From the NCBI GenBank assembly GCA_020055645.1, contig CM034548.1:15934001-15998000 (forward strand): a stretch of 64,000 bases of DNA, in the 5' to 3' direction. Positions within the stretch are counted from its first letter, which is position 1, and the number at the start of each line of letters is the position of its first letter. The notes beneath the pieces were generated by a model. That model did not search any database, was not told where the DNA came from, and worked only from the letters and a program-made list of their open reading frames with translations. Of the stretch, positions 37,601 through 51,500 are shown in pieces. A program made the position numbers and the translations under genes. This stretch comes from Tomocerus qinae. Lineage: Eukaryota; Arthropoda; Collembola; Entomobryomorpha; Tomoceridae.

Positions 37601-40600
37601 GTAGACATAATGATGCAACTTGGGTTTTGCTCGCGTGCATTGAACAAATAGTAAAATGGAATCTTATTCTTAGAAACCATCTTAAGGAGAATTACTTCAT
37701 TATATCGGATTTATGATAATTTTAGAAAGATAATCTCTCTAAGTCAATACATGGAAGTTTGTTGAATTTTGACGTAATATTTTCCTTGAGAGTGTACAAT
37801 CATGCAAAATTCATGGAAGGTGGTCAAAACGTTTATAAGCTGTACTAATTAATAATTCAGGATATACACATGCTATAAATTTTATTTCCTAACCACGCAC
37901 TCCAACAACAGGTTATAGATAATTATTGACACTAGTTCTGGTTCTCTATTTGAAGTTCATTAATGTTCTCCTCCTTTTCAATTCATTGTCAATAAATTTT
38001 GTTAGAAAGAATGGGCGAAATATGGAAAGTGAACCTTGCATTTTTTTGCATCTTAATTTTCTTAGAAACAGTTGGAATCATCTTTCAAAAGGTATTATGA
38101 TGAGAATAATTATATATTGTTTTCTATGTCTACGTGTGTATTTTGTATGGAAGCTTATTATTTATTCTGTGATGCATTGTACATAGTAATATTCATTAGC
38201 GTAGTCAGTAAATATTGTATTAAATTGTCGTTTTCATTTGTACAATGGATGAGAAAATAAACTTTAGTAGTATCAACAATTTTTTTGCAAGTGCAAGTAT
38301 ATAAAGTTATGTTGATCATGCTGTGTTGCACTTAGCATCAACTGAGTATTGTTATGTTTTACATGAATTCACGGACTGAGGAGTCTTTTGATATTGGCAT
38401 AGAGCACGACGAGCTACTGATGGAAACGACAAAATTAAGTCCAGTCAGAAGGAAGGATAACAATGACTGATGATGACAAAATTAGTAAATGTCTCGCTCC
38501 TGCTCTTCATTTATTCGTCTGTCCACGGGCAAATTAAATGAAGGCAATAAGGCAAAGCCAAAAATATCTGATTACGTCAGTGGGCAGAAATATAATCTAC
38601 GTTTACTTTCGCAGATATATAAGTAGATCTATAATCTCTTGCTACTTGTTGTGCACCTACCTACATAGATACGTCAAAATCTTTTGATATAATGCAGTGT
38701 AGGTGCCTACGCTGAGCTTCTAGTATTTTACTGCACCCACACTCACTCATTGTACTTTTATATAGGTATATAAATTGTACTAATGTTCCCTATCCCTTCT
38801 GTCTACTAGTTCTGCATTCAAAAGGGTTGTATAGCAGTTGGCGACTATTCCTATCTCCAATATTTTTGTAATAGAATTTTAGCACTGAAAAAAACAGATA
38901 TATATTAATTCCTAATAGAAAGAAGGAACGTCCGTATGAAATGCTTTCATAATGCACTATATATGTAGTACAATAATGTTTACTATACTCTCGTTTGATA
39001 ATAAGACATTTATGTAAGATAGGATATGCTATGTAAATAATTATACCTCTTTCTATATCCTTATAGCTGTGTAGGTACTAGTAAATAGTAGTAGGTATGT
39101 ATGCCGTGAGCTAATAAGGCGAGGGCGTTTGACGATCTCACTATGATGTATTTGCTAAACTAAACTTGCTAAAAAAAACAAAATACAATGCAATGTACAA
39201 CTACATAGTAATAATTGTAAATACCAACAGAGTAATATTATATAGGTATAAGTAAACACGAAATGGGAATATGACATAATAAGACACGGATATAGTTAGG
39301 TACACTCTACTACTAGTAGGGTATCTAAATAGCTACACTTCTTAAGTTACAAGATTTGTTTGTCTTGTCATTACTCTCACTACATATTAGACCTGTGATA
39401 ACATAAATATTAAAAACAGTTAGAGCACTATAAAATTCTAAAAATCCCAACTACTCCTAATTATGACTGTACTACATACAAAGATAAGATTTCAGACAAT
39501 TAAAAATTCACCAACTACACTCATTAAGGTGAGAACTAGCTCATGGAAAATATTAATACAGTCTTGACAGTAAAGACAATGGATATAAACCCTAGATACT
39601 ATTAGAGTATTCATGGTATTGTTTCTGTCTTTGGAATATGCATCTAGATAGCTGCTCATCATTCTAGTCAGGAAAAACCTGCATACATAATATATAAATA
39701 CCTGGAAGATTGGACACTGAATGGCAATAGCTTAAGAATACCTATAAAGACTAAGTGCAATGCATTACAAAGCTTATTTATTATGATTTTTAACCACTTT
39801 TCCTCTTGCACTTACAATTGTGCTGTGGGTGCTATAGATATATAAAGGCAATAAGCCAACAAGGATATAATCTCCGATGGTTATATGACACTCTCTGAAA
39901 TGTATATTCGTCGTTACGTCATCTATGGCATCATATGCGACAAAATACTTATACTACAATGGTCTATGCAATTTCAGTGCACGCACGAGAAGCATCTTGG
40001 GAAAATACAAGACACTAAATGTAATAGCTATAATATACTAAGCTACGCACAATTTGGATTGGCGATAGTAAATATAAGGTGGATAGTATAGAGAGAATTA
40101 CATATTATGCAGTACATTATGTATGCGTAATGGTATTGGGGAGTAAAGAAAAGTGAAGCCAAGAAATCCACCTACCTGTTTTCTTCTCTACGGGTACAAG
40201 TAAATATTATTACGTTGTTGAATTGCAATTTACTCCACAACCATATTTCACTTGTGAATGTTGTCTGCACACAGGCGCTAGCATGTACACAGAAGATACG
40301 CTGATGCCACATTGAATATAATATGTGCACCTTGTTAGTCACTTTGTACACTATTAATCGACGAGCTGAAATGAAGAGCAAGGTAAGAAAAACTGGAAGG
40401 TAACTACATTTGTGCAGATATGTATACTTTATTTGTATGCATGGTGCGAGGAGTGTATATTCTTTTGCAAACAGTTCATGGATATAGGCAGGAGGACGGG
40501 ATCATAAAATAAAGATGCAATACGAAACTAATGCATTTCAAAGCATGGTAATTGTAATATAAATGTAGTAATATATTATATCACAAAGTGTGCAATGCGT

Positions 40601-41121
40601 TAGCCATCATTACTCGTTCCTCCAAAAAGCACACCGTCAACTCTCCGTCTCGAATAAAAACCTAGTAATGATGAAAGTAAAGAAAACGGCTAGCACAAAG
40701 CTCTGAGTATACGTAACAAAAGGAGATATTATGATGATGACTAATAAGTACATATACATAGACCACGCTATGATGGAGTTTATTATGATTTTATGATGGA
40801 GCGAGAATTGCATTTTTCTAATCTAAAGATAAGAGTCTTGCTTATTGTTCATTACAACTCGTCTCAATGTTCCTGTCTCTAACCAGCCACCTGGGATTTA
40901 CTACTATTGTTACACAGAACGATTTTACTAATAGGACAGGACAAACACAGCCAGATCAAATCATCCCAACTTGATCCTTTCTATGGTATTGGTGTAGCAA
41001 GTTTGTATATTCACTAAACGGCTATAAATATTTAAGTGTACATCTGCAGATGAAGATCTTCTAGTATTGTGATGTGTGGAAAATAACATCTTCACCATCA
41101 TAATATGCTAGAGATGCATAC

Positions 41122-41138
41122 ACCTACCTACCTACCTG
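41122..41138. repeat. Short (ACCT)n microsatellite
   Basis: Four tandem ACCT units. Similar TAGGTAGGTA or CTACCTAC runs recur at several other places in the window (for example near 43266 and 58351), so the motif is a common simple repeat here. Confidence 0.85.
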
Positions 41139-44100
41139 TATGTAAATAATGTGTATCTCTCTATGCGTGCACTAAATGAAATAGCAAAATACTAAACAAG
41201 GATACGTGTATATTAATCCTGGATAGAATAGCAACATGTGCATACGCATTATACATACTTAGGTGGATGAATTGAACAAAAAAGTAAACTGAAGAGCAGA
41301 TTGGACAAAGAGTTAATGGTAATCTAATCTAGTAGGCAAAGCAATGCTGTCAGGGCAGTGGTTTCTTATTTTCTTGTTTCTAATTCGCATCTCTCTTGCC
41401 TCATTCTGACTCAGTCTTTTCTTGTCATGCCCTGTCTACTAAAAGAATTTTAAGTTTAGGATCTCAAGATTAGCTTGCCAACAACGTTTGTCAGGCCTAG
41501 CTTTGGGATGTGCATGGAATCAACCGCTTAGTCCTCTCATCTGCTTTGCCTGAGCTGGACGTTCGTTTTTTACTTCACAGTACCTTTAATTTAAGGCAAG
41601 TTACGCTAAGATACCTTTCCTCTTGCCTGCCAATCGTAGAGATGGGATCGACGCCGTCAAATAACATTTTAACTCTCGTCTGAATATTATAGCAGTTTTA
41701 TTCCTTTTACACATGGATGAATATTCTGGAATGTACTGTGTTTTTGTAATCGTATATAATTTTGTGAAAAACAACGATTTTTCCCGAAGAACTAGCACAA
41801 ATGATTGTCATTGACATCAGCAAAGTGCATAGCAATCATTGTGCTTACGTCATTTATTTTTCCATCAAAAGTAAATGATACATAACGTTGAAAAGCTATT
41901 TTGAGAAAGATAGTAACTATTTATTGCTCCATTCCTATAAAAAAGGTCATATAGAAACAGCTGCAACACACAGCATACCTAACTGCATCATTTTCATATT
42001 TAAATCTAGTCACTTTGACCTTTAAGAATGTATGCATAAGTTCGTAGCAATCTGCTGACGTTTACCTAATGCTTTAAGTGAAAATGGCGATAAGGACGTT
42101 CGATTTTCGATTTATCATTCAAATCCCCATTCTTAAAAAGAAATGCATCAGGGCTTCCTCTAAAATCGCTAATGACGCGAATAAGTTTGGAGCAGAGAGA
42201 CTCTGTCTTTCCCAGTCGCTTCCTTTTCTAGTGGTGGGCATGCTAACAGAAGACCCTCTCGCACTCAAGAACCTTAATACCTTAGCTACAATGGTGAAGA
42301 TCTTTGTATGCAAAACATTGTTCTAAAACAACCAAAAATAACTCCATTTAGGAAATAAATGTCTATTGATGTTATTGGAAGAAGTACTTAACGCTGTATC
42401 TAGATCCATTAAAGCAGCCTCAATAGATACTCTTTTAATGTATCCTGAGTTTAACTAATGATTCCACTAAGGAGCAAAAACCTTTTATTTTCCCAACCAA
42501 GATTAACTTTAAAAATGAAAGTGACCTGTATAACTTTGTTCTCGTTTGTACTTTAAAACACTAGATAATTTTTTAAGAGTTTAAAATCAGTTTAATAAAT
42601 TTCTTAAAAATTTTTGGTAAAGGTTGTTAAAATAGACTACGAGGTTTAGTTTTTAAAGTACTTTAACAACAAAAACCTCAGTATTTCAAATCTTCTAATT
42701 TTAACAATGGTATGGAATAATTTATAGTTAGTTAATTGAAAAATAAAAATTAGTTATATACTTGAGGGAGCAAATGGATAAAATTTTGTACTAGTGGCAA
42801 GTATGAAAGAAGTCGGTTGTGGATATTTGTGAATAGCCCACCTCTAATGTGTAGTTTATGCAATGAGTAATATAAAAGAATAGGTAGTAGGATTATATTA
42901 TGTGAATATGGAGATAAATGGATGAGATAGTGGACTGTGGACTTGTTGGGCAGTTAGAGTTAATAGTATTCAATCCTCCTTATTATAATGTATCTTAACG
43001 TATGCATGGATGTGATGTATGTGTGCACAACGTAATGCAATGCACAAGAACATAAAAAAGAGCTACTCTCTATCTCACTGTGCTTTTATTTTATTGAATA
43101 TCTCCATATCGTTATGAGTGTGCTAGATGGAGTAGGTACAAGTACTTTGCCTGCGTATGAAAAATTGAGTAGTACTTACATAGATACATGGATAGGTATG
43201 TAGATGACTTACTGTTAGCAGTTAGCAATGATATTAGGGATTGTAGTACATGGATAATGTGGATAGGTAGGTATATGATTTGTACCTGCAACAGGTGAGC
43301 TGTGTACATGTTGGTTGGGAGTTAGTTGGAGACGAGAGATAGATAGTGAAAATCATCCGTCGCTCCTTCGCCCACTCACAATCACAACACACAAGTAAAC
43401 CCTTCTGTTGCGTCTCATCTCACATTTGCTTCAAATGCACTTTACGTACCTACCTACGAAAGACTCAAACAACTTTGCACACGTTTTCTTTTCGGCTTTT
43501 TCCAGTCGGACTGCTAAACTCCATTCCAAGTCCACTCCAATAAGATAACTAAAGAAATAGTTGAACTACATAGCCAACGTTAAGTACATTCATGCAGATA
43601 TAGACCTTATTTATCCTGCATACCTCCCTGAGTTCAGCCAAGAACGGTTAAGTACATTACTTAGAGCAACGTGTCTCGTTTGTTTAGTGCCTACTCCACC
43701 TACTTACTCTGGTTTTCATTAGCTGCGAGAGTCTTCAGCTTTTTATGGCCATACACACATCTCTACTAAATCCGAAGTCAACTCTGTCTATAAGGAATTC
43801 AATTGTTTTGCTGGACAAACGTTGACCCCATCAACTTGTACACTCTCCACACTCGCATTTTAAACAAAATCATTTCACTCTCCATACAAGAGAAACATGT
43901 CGGCTAATCCTGTCTCACATCTTCCTCAACACTCAAATACACTTTCCTTACTATTGATTCCTACTGCAAATACAACTGTAGCTACTTACTATTGTTGACA
44001 AACCAACAAAGTAGTAGTACTTACTTTGAATTCTTCGTGTGCACCTGTTACTGTGTCTCATCTTCCACAATTACATTTAGAAATTGCAAACAAAAAGATT

Positions 44101-46912
44101 CTTGTCATTGTGGTCTGTGTCCAAATAAATGGAAAGAAAAGTGTAAACAACTGCTTAGACAGACAGATAAATAGATTTGTCTGGGTAGACATCAAATCTC
44201 CCAGTCATTCCTTCTAATGTCTTAAGATTGAATTGAGACAATAAATATTTATTTAGTAACATAGAAGACTTTAGCAAATGAGATTCCCACCATTTCCTCA
44301 TGAATCCTTCCAAAGTTTGCAGTACAGATTCCAATTTACTAATTTGCCAAGTGTCAGAGTAACAGCCTTATCTCTGCCTCAAACATAAACTTTGCTTTAA
44401 GAGCTCATTGAATTCTATTGACTATTGTCCATTCCACATTGAAAGTGATACTCAAAGAGACGGAATGTGTGTTAACCTGTTAAAAGAATCACAGTAAGGA
44501 GTAGAAACTTCATTTCCGATTTCCTACTCTACTATATACTGGCATTGACATTTAGTTGAATAAACTTTGATTCAGAGCGCATTCTCCACTCGGATCAAAC
44601 AAAATAATCAACAATAGAGAATCAAAGAATTGCAGTCTCATTAGAAATAAGATTTTTTCATTTCCTACAAAACACACATGTATGGTATTTATAGAGACAG
44701 CATAGACAATGTGACTATCTACTATAATGCATTAGCATACAATAGAAAAGTGCCCGTTCACAGAGACTTAGTATATCAAAGCAACAGTAAAGTCTTGTAG
44801 CGTCGTTTTAATTCAAAAATAGTTCATTCGAGTTGAGACTAAGTTGAGAGAGACGGAACATCACAAGTGTTTTCCTTATTACACCAGGAAACCTTTTAAG
44901 TAGAGTTTTTATTCAGTTCAACATAACGAAAGAGGATATTATCTTTATAGATGATACTATTACATACTAGATAGCTATTGTTAGCCCAGATCTCATCCTA
45001 TATCATCATCTGGGAATGGCTAACTGTGCTCTACTGCATAAAAGTACCTTTTGACTGAATTGCATGTTAAGTTGCATTCTGGTGGTGCATAGATAAGGTA
45101 GAGCTCTGAAAGTGCATCAAGTGTTTAGCCAGCCTAACGAAAAAAGACACCTGTCTATCCCTGTCCTTCTTCTGTCTGCGTCTATATCATAATCAACAGC
45201 TCTGGAATGCATTAGGGAAGGTATCTGAGATGAGGAATTGGCTTCCATTGAATTACCTCTGGTTTAAATAGTTAGTTAGCGTGCATTGTGTGGCGTAGTC
45301 AGTCTCGATCGAGAGTTGCAAGCCAATAGAACTGAGGTGAACATTTATTAGATTAGCTGACTCGACTCTTGTCCGTTGCACTAAACTGCAATATCAAAAG
45401 TGAAGATAGTGTTTATTAGCGTTCAAATGGTTTTGTGAGATTGGTCGAGGAACACTTACATTAAGGAACTTAGAAAAGTAATGGATATTGCTCGAGATAA
45501 TAGCAAGTGCTGTCTGTCTCTCCTTCACTTAAGCGCATTTTTCTAGCGATTTGATTTGATTCTACTTGACTTTAGATTACGGGGCGAATAGTGAAGTGGA
45601 GTGGAGCCTTGCCAAGTCAGTTAGTCTCACGAGATAAAATATTTAATGCAGTTGCTCGAGATTATAGAGGAAAATGGAATGAACACACATTTATTTATTT
45701 ACTAAATCTCTCCTATTTACCTACCTGCTTATGCAAGGTGCTATAATTTACTACTAAATACGTTTAGCGTGAACGTACTTATCTTCATTTACTTGTGTTA
45801 GACTCTGAGCAAACAAGAAAATTCATTGGAAATTAAGATTTTTTAACACTCGTGGTGAAATGGTGAAAACTTTTGTGGATTCACAGAGCATTGTTGTAAT
45901 AAATATTGTGTGCAACTTCACCTGTCCTGTTATAATTTCTTGTTTATAAATCTACGCCCATTGTTACAATTCAACTCACTCCATCCATCCACCGAATATT
46001 CAGAAGAGAATACAACATTCGTAGGGAAACAAGGGATTTACATTCGCGTCCCTAATTGCACGAGATCAAACTTTGACTTGAGAGCTAAGTGAGTTCCTTC
46101 CATGTGAGTGTGAGTGCCACTGCCAGAATAACGTGTGGGCAGTAGGGAGACTACGACATAGATTGATTGAAAGTGCAAAGACGAAAAAGCTATTACTCTG
46201 CGGACGATTATTATAACCACAGGCCGTGAGATCTAATTCAATCCAATCCTATCAATCTCCCTGACTCAACTTTAACCAGCTCCTAATAACATTATAAAGA
46301 ATTAGAGGGATAGCAACTTTAATAACTATGAATAAGTAGTAAATAGGCAGGTAGCTAAGTGTAGGTCGGCTTAGACAGCTTTAGCCAAACAAAACCAAGC
46401 CAGAGGAAATAGGCTAACAATACAATCGCAGAAAAGTTACTTTTCATGTGCAGACTCGACTAGTCGGAGTAATGAGTTAAGTTAAGCTCCGTCTATCGTG
46501 GACCCAACTTTGCAGATTATAAGTCAGCTACTATTTTATAACAATTCTCTGCGTAGTTACTCTAATGTCAATTTGATTCACAAAAGGGAGCCAATCCTAA
46601 CTCAGTTCAAAATAACTTTTAATAGTGTTTCTTCACTCCTACCTATATCAGTAAGTAACAGCAATAAATCATCTCAAGATTGAATGCATTGCAACACAAC
46701 TATACACAGTTCAGCCTCCACACTTTAAAGTCAAATGCAGATGCAGCCAAACGCAGTTAGAAGCATCACAACTCTCAACACATTGACTTATAAAGAAGCA
46801 AAATCGTAAAGCAATATAAAAATTAACATTTCAACGCATCGCTAACTACAATCCCTTATCCCCTAATACCTATATACTAGTATAGTTGTATCTACCTATA
46901 AGATTGAACTCA

Positions 46913-46941
46913 TTTATTATTGTTATTATTATTATTATTAG
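46913..46941. repeat. Trinucleotide microsatellite (TTA)n
   Basis: About nine units of TTA/ATT with a single G interruption. Open frames through it translate as poly-Leu or poly-Asn and are artefacts of the repeat. Confidence 0.9.
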
Positions 46942-48283
46942 ATAGAAAATATATTATAGTGTATGCCTCAAATGAGTGGCTGAGGCTGACTTTGCTCTCG
47001 TTTTCTGTTGAATTAGTTGTACCACATAGACTGTGGTTCAATTCATTGCATTCACACAACAGTTCTCGTAGTGAGTGCATGATGTACTGTAGTGAAACCA
47101 CTAGTAAACACTAAAAGTTCCTTTATTGTTAATGAAAGAAACGAACATTTTCATTAGCGAAGACTCAACTACGTTCAGACACAATAGAAACATGGAATTT
47201 CTCAACTTTACAACTTGACTCTAGCAAAGTTATAATCTCACACGTCCACCGAGTCACAGATCAAAATCTGCAGAGTTGAATGAGACAGCCGATTGTGGTG
47301 GAATGTTCTAATCTGAAAATCTCTTTGCTCCTCCGAAATATACGCAGTTGTTTTTATTTCGTGTGACTTATGAACTTGTAAAGTTTTGCTCCTCACATTC
47401 CTGTTTTTACCAAAACTTTAGGTTTAATTTTATTCCCTAGTACTTTTACGACTCCAAAGCGGATTCATATTGCACGATAGAAGAACAAGTTTGTTTTACC
47501 TTGTATGAATAGCTTTCAGTGAATTGTGCAGTGTACTAGCTCAAGATCAACATGATCGTGCGCTGAATAACTGAATTCTTTCTGATTGTATCACAGTCCC
47601 TAAGTTCATCTGGACATCTCTCAAATTCTCTTAAAACGGCGAAAACTAACTGAGATTTTACAACGGAATCTTTCATAACATGAAAAATGAAAACGCGCAT
47701 TGGCTACAGTACCTATTTAGTAACTTATAATTTATTGAAAAGACGATAGGGTTCCATTTTATTACGACTTATTGTTAAACACATATTTACTTATAAGGAA
47801 TAAGAGTAGATATCTGGCTCCTACCAATTTCTGTAGTCCACAATCCAACAGTATTATTAGCAGATATCAAAAATGAACAGTTGACGTTGACTATTGGGGT
47901 GTGTTAGCATTCATAAATTCTCCCGTTACGATAAGTTGATTTTGCTAATTAGTTGAGTTATTTATTGACAGACAAAATGACCGAAGGGATTTTCTGACGA
48001 GGATGATTAGCTCCAAATACACAACAGTATCTATATTGCTACATTAAATCATCGCTAGATAGTCAAAACTTATTTTATACGTACCTGCATACATAAAGTG
48101 CAAATCTAATCAATAGTTTAGTAATAAGGGATATACCTAATATAAGATTATAGTTTATACTAGAACAAGACTGCTACGACATTTATAGTCATACTAGCAC
48201 TAAGAAATTGGAGAAACGATAGATTTATACAACTTTATTGAGTTGTATGCGAGGGATTTGACACGGTGACAACGGAGAAGTTG

Positions 48284-48302
48284 ACTATTCGTAGCGAATA
48301 GT
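48284..48302. repeat. Short inverted repeat upstream of the alternative start
   Basis: Arms ACTATTCG and CGAATAGT separated by TAG, 57 bp before the ATG at 48359. It could be an operator-like site or leader hairpin for the alternative transcript; position is the only support. Confidence 0.5.
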
Positions 48303-48358
48303 TTTCCAAGTTGTTTCTAAAGATATTGGAAAGTGATTAATAGGGAAAAGGAAGAGTA

Positions 48359-48521
48359 ATGGTTGTGATCACGATTTCGTACCCGCATCAACCTCGCTAT
48401 AACTATTCTGTGGCCTCGTCAACATCCGTGAGTCCCACTCTGACCGACACCAGCTCTGAGCCATTGCCTTCTCTATTGCAGGTCTCCTCTGATGGTGACA
48501 CTATTGCTGCTACTAAGCAAG
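48359..48521 (+). CDS. Alternative first coding exon of the plus-strand gene
   Basis: An ATG at 48359 (G at -3 and +4; in-frame TAG at 48341-48343) opens 41 codons rich in Ser, Thr and Pro (starts MVVITISYPHQPRY) that run without a stop and in frame into the 40-nt exon. It ends at the same phase-1 donor. The segment is GC-richer than normal intron here, which suggests selection as coding or leader sequence. Spliced to 61469 it would give a protein differing only at its N terminus. A GTGAGT donor at 48428 and the acceptor at 48481 could remove 54 nt (18 codons) in frame. Alternatively the open frame is chance, and the region is only the 3' end of the 17.8-kb intron. Confidence 0.42.
48482..48521 (+). 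CDS. 40-nt exon of the plus-strand gene
   Basis: Bounded by a strong acceptor (CCTTCTCTATTGCAG, AG at 48480-48481) and a consensus donor (CAAG|GTAAGA, GT at 48522-48523). It encodes VSSDGDTIAATKQ plus the first base of a Glu codon (residues 31-43 of the joined protein). It enters in phase 0, matching the exon ending at 30686, and leaves in phase 1, matching the exon starting at 61469. The join reads PDGQL then VSSDGDT then EEWVTKK, a continuous hydrophilic sequence without a stop. This three-way phase agreement is the main evidence. The same bases are also the 3' end of the alternative first exon starting at 48359. Confidence 0.68.
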
Positions 48522-51500
48522 GTAAGAATTCATTAAAAATTTACAAAATATACATCTGCTTTGCTTTACCTTACCCATTACTATTACTACACTTCCACTT
48601 ACCTCTGTAGTTACATGTCATGGTTCCTGTAAATATATACTTACTATTCTACGAGCTTTACTAATCGGAAGGTAAACATTTTAATGGATTACACAGTTTA
48701 GTTCAAAGTCAAAGCAAATAGATTTCATTTAAGGCCGTGAATTTCAATTATTTAACTTACTTAGGTTTGCTGCATTGTTTAAAGTCAATATAATGATCAT
48801 CCCACTATTTCTACCTCTTTTAATTTGTACATTATGCCATGTTCAATGATAAATAGCATTTAATTTGCATCTTACAATAAATAGTTTTTAAGTAGCACAT
48901 TAGAAACATTTTATATATTTACAAGTAGTTACGGTGACTTTTAATTCCTTAAAAGACTTTCAAGCCAGACTACTCTATGCGGAACTACGAATTGCCCCTT
49001 TCCGTCATGTCTGGTTATTGATTTGCTATTGTCCATAATACTGCAATTGAAATAGCTACTTGGTTACTTATCACAGTCCATTAGAACTCAACAGTTTCTC
49101 AATAAATGTGCATCTGAATAAATAGTACATGAGTAGAATAGATTAGCATGCAGATATTGACTTTAAATATTTTAGTTGACATGGCGTGTCTGGTAAATCG
49201 TAGACACTATTTGAAGGTTTATGTTTATGAAAGAGTGTAGCCCAGCTCAGTCGATTCCCAGTACAATCTACCTAATAATGATGTAGAATATTGAGATGAG
49301 TCGATTATGTAGTCTAGTCATGAATGGGCTAATATTATGTATGGCCAAAATTAACATACGAGTCTTAATGTCGGCTTTGGTTTTTATTATAGACTACAGC
49401 AGAAATCGTAGGCTTGACTAATTGACAGCTCAGCTCAACTTAAACTTCATAAATAGACTCGTAAAGCATTCGACTATGTTGCGGTCCTTTCTATTCACCG
49501 AAACTACATTTTAAACCAAAGTAAAGTAGTAAACTCACAGCATAGGGCATGCACCAACACCTACTAGTGCTTGTCAACTATATGATTTGTAATGTGATTT
49601 CGTTGACATCTCACAGCTGCATCCATATCGCCTTCAGATACTTTTTTCATTTCCTTGAATTAAACAACCGATGTCTTCTCTACGGTTAAAGATATCAATG
49701 CAATCAATTGCTGTACATGCAAAGCAATTTCGACTCACATATCTGTACTTAACATGCTTCCATCCAAAATGTGTACAGTACATTATAATTTATTTATATA
49801 CTTGTACTGTCTTTGAGAGATGGGAATGCTTTAACTTATAGTAAGAGTATTTTCGTGGATCATGTTTCATTTCGACTGATAAGTACATTCTATAGTACAG
49901 ATACACGAAATATGCACTATAAAAATGGGCAAGGCAATTATTGAGAGTGTATTATCTATATGGCTAAGTAGTACCTAGCCATAAATGTACAGTATACTTC
50001 GTACTTAAGTATTCATCATTCATAGTAGGATAATTTTAGAATTTATTTCAACTGCTGTTAAAGCATTCGTCCGAATCTAATGTGGGTAATGAATACAAAC
50101 GGAGACGTAAAATAACAGTGGCACTGGCACGCAGAATTGAAAGTATAACAGTATCCAAACCATAAATGTAGATTATTTTTCGTCGACCACCGTGAGTAGC
50201 ACCGATTCACAAGTGCACAGTTAATCTTTCTTTGTTACTGAAATTATGTAACTATCGTTAAAGAATACGTTACCTGTTGTATGTTGTAAATGTCTAAATG
50301 CTGTACCTTTGGTAATTATATATTTTCATTATATTCTATACAATATTAATAATCATAAGTACTCTTTAAACATTATAATCTAAATGTATTTTTTAAATTT
50401 GATTTAAATACTAAAAACTTCAAATTATGATTCTGTAATGGATTAACGAGTAGAAATTTTTTGTGGGGTCTTATAATTACCCTCATACGTGTAAGTATGA
50501 CATTTTTTGACGATGAAAGGTAGCGTGTTCAGGTATTTGACTCTCTTTTTGCGTGATACTTTTTTGTTTTCGTAAATGGTAGATAGCTGTAAAATGTAAG
50601 TATAAAATATTTGGAAAACATTTTAAGCATCTGCAATAGATAACTGTTGGTGGTATCTGCTTTAGATGTGTACAAATTAAATGGCAATTTCAATGCGCCT
50701 ATCCAGTTAATTAGTAAAATGAGGAATTAACGGGAAGGGCAGCCATGCTTGTCCTACACAAAAGTCAACTGTCTTTTTTCTTTGTGCGATCCAACTGGGC
50801 ACATCTAAATCTCCTCACGATATCAATTCTTCTTTCTTAGGAAAACAAATACCTAGGTTAAACAATGTGCAGTTGCATTTCTTGAAATGACACTGCGGAT
50901 ATGAAATACGGATCAAGTTCTCACAATGAGTGCACTCGATGTTAATGTCAAACTGTCCCTTTTGTACATTCGTGCATTGTGTAGGAGTTTCGCGAAGATA
51001 CTACACAATACAACTTTTTAGAATAGTTCCCAAGAATTTTTAGAATTTGTAGCAGAAGCATTAAAACATAGACCTTCCTAAGTATTTGTTGCGCCGTATT
51101 TCTGCATTTTAAAATCTATCTACTTCCTACATCCTATAAACACAAAATGCCCACAATTTAAATATACTCAATCAAGAAAATAGATTTTCAGGCTTTGTTA
51201 AATCAACTCTTTTACTCTTACAATACAAATCTAATAATTCAACATTTTGATTACTTTTAAATTTTCTAAAAAGCTTAGCATTTTATATGAATAAAAACAT
51301 GGCATTTTACATGTAAGGCTTATTGGTGTCGACATTCCGTATAAAATATTTAGGGAAAATAAAACACATACATTTATGTGGTTAAAATATTCAGTAATGT
51401 TTGATTATTAATACACCTTGAAAAGGATGCATAATAATATTAACCCTGTCTGTCTTAGGTAAATACGGTTCTAGAAGTGATTGCAAGATAGCTGTTTGTG

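Larger units (their letters stand above)
30687..48481 (+). other. 17.8-kb first coding intron of the plus-strand gene
   Basis: Donor GTAAGA at 30687, acceptor TTGCAG ending 48481, phase 0. Contents I can point to are an exon-like segment on the minus strand (34514-34653), a GC-richer block open on both strands (42078-42326), microsatellites at 41122-41138 and 46913-46941, and the alternative first exon at its 3' end. The rest is AT-rich and featureless to me. Confidence 0.55.

Noticed and set aside
46910..47114. Frames encoding poly-Leu and poly-Asn ends
   Set aside because: They run through the (TTA)n microsatellite and have no other support.
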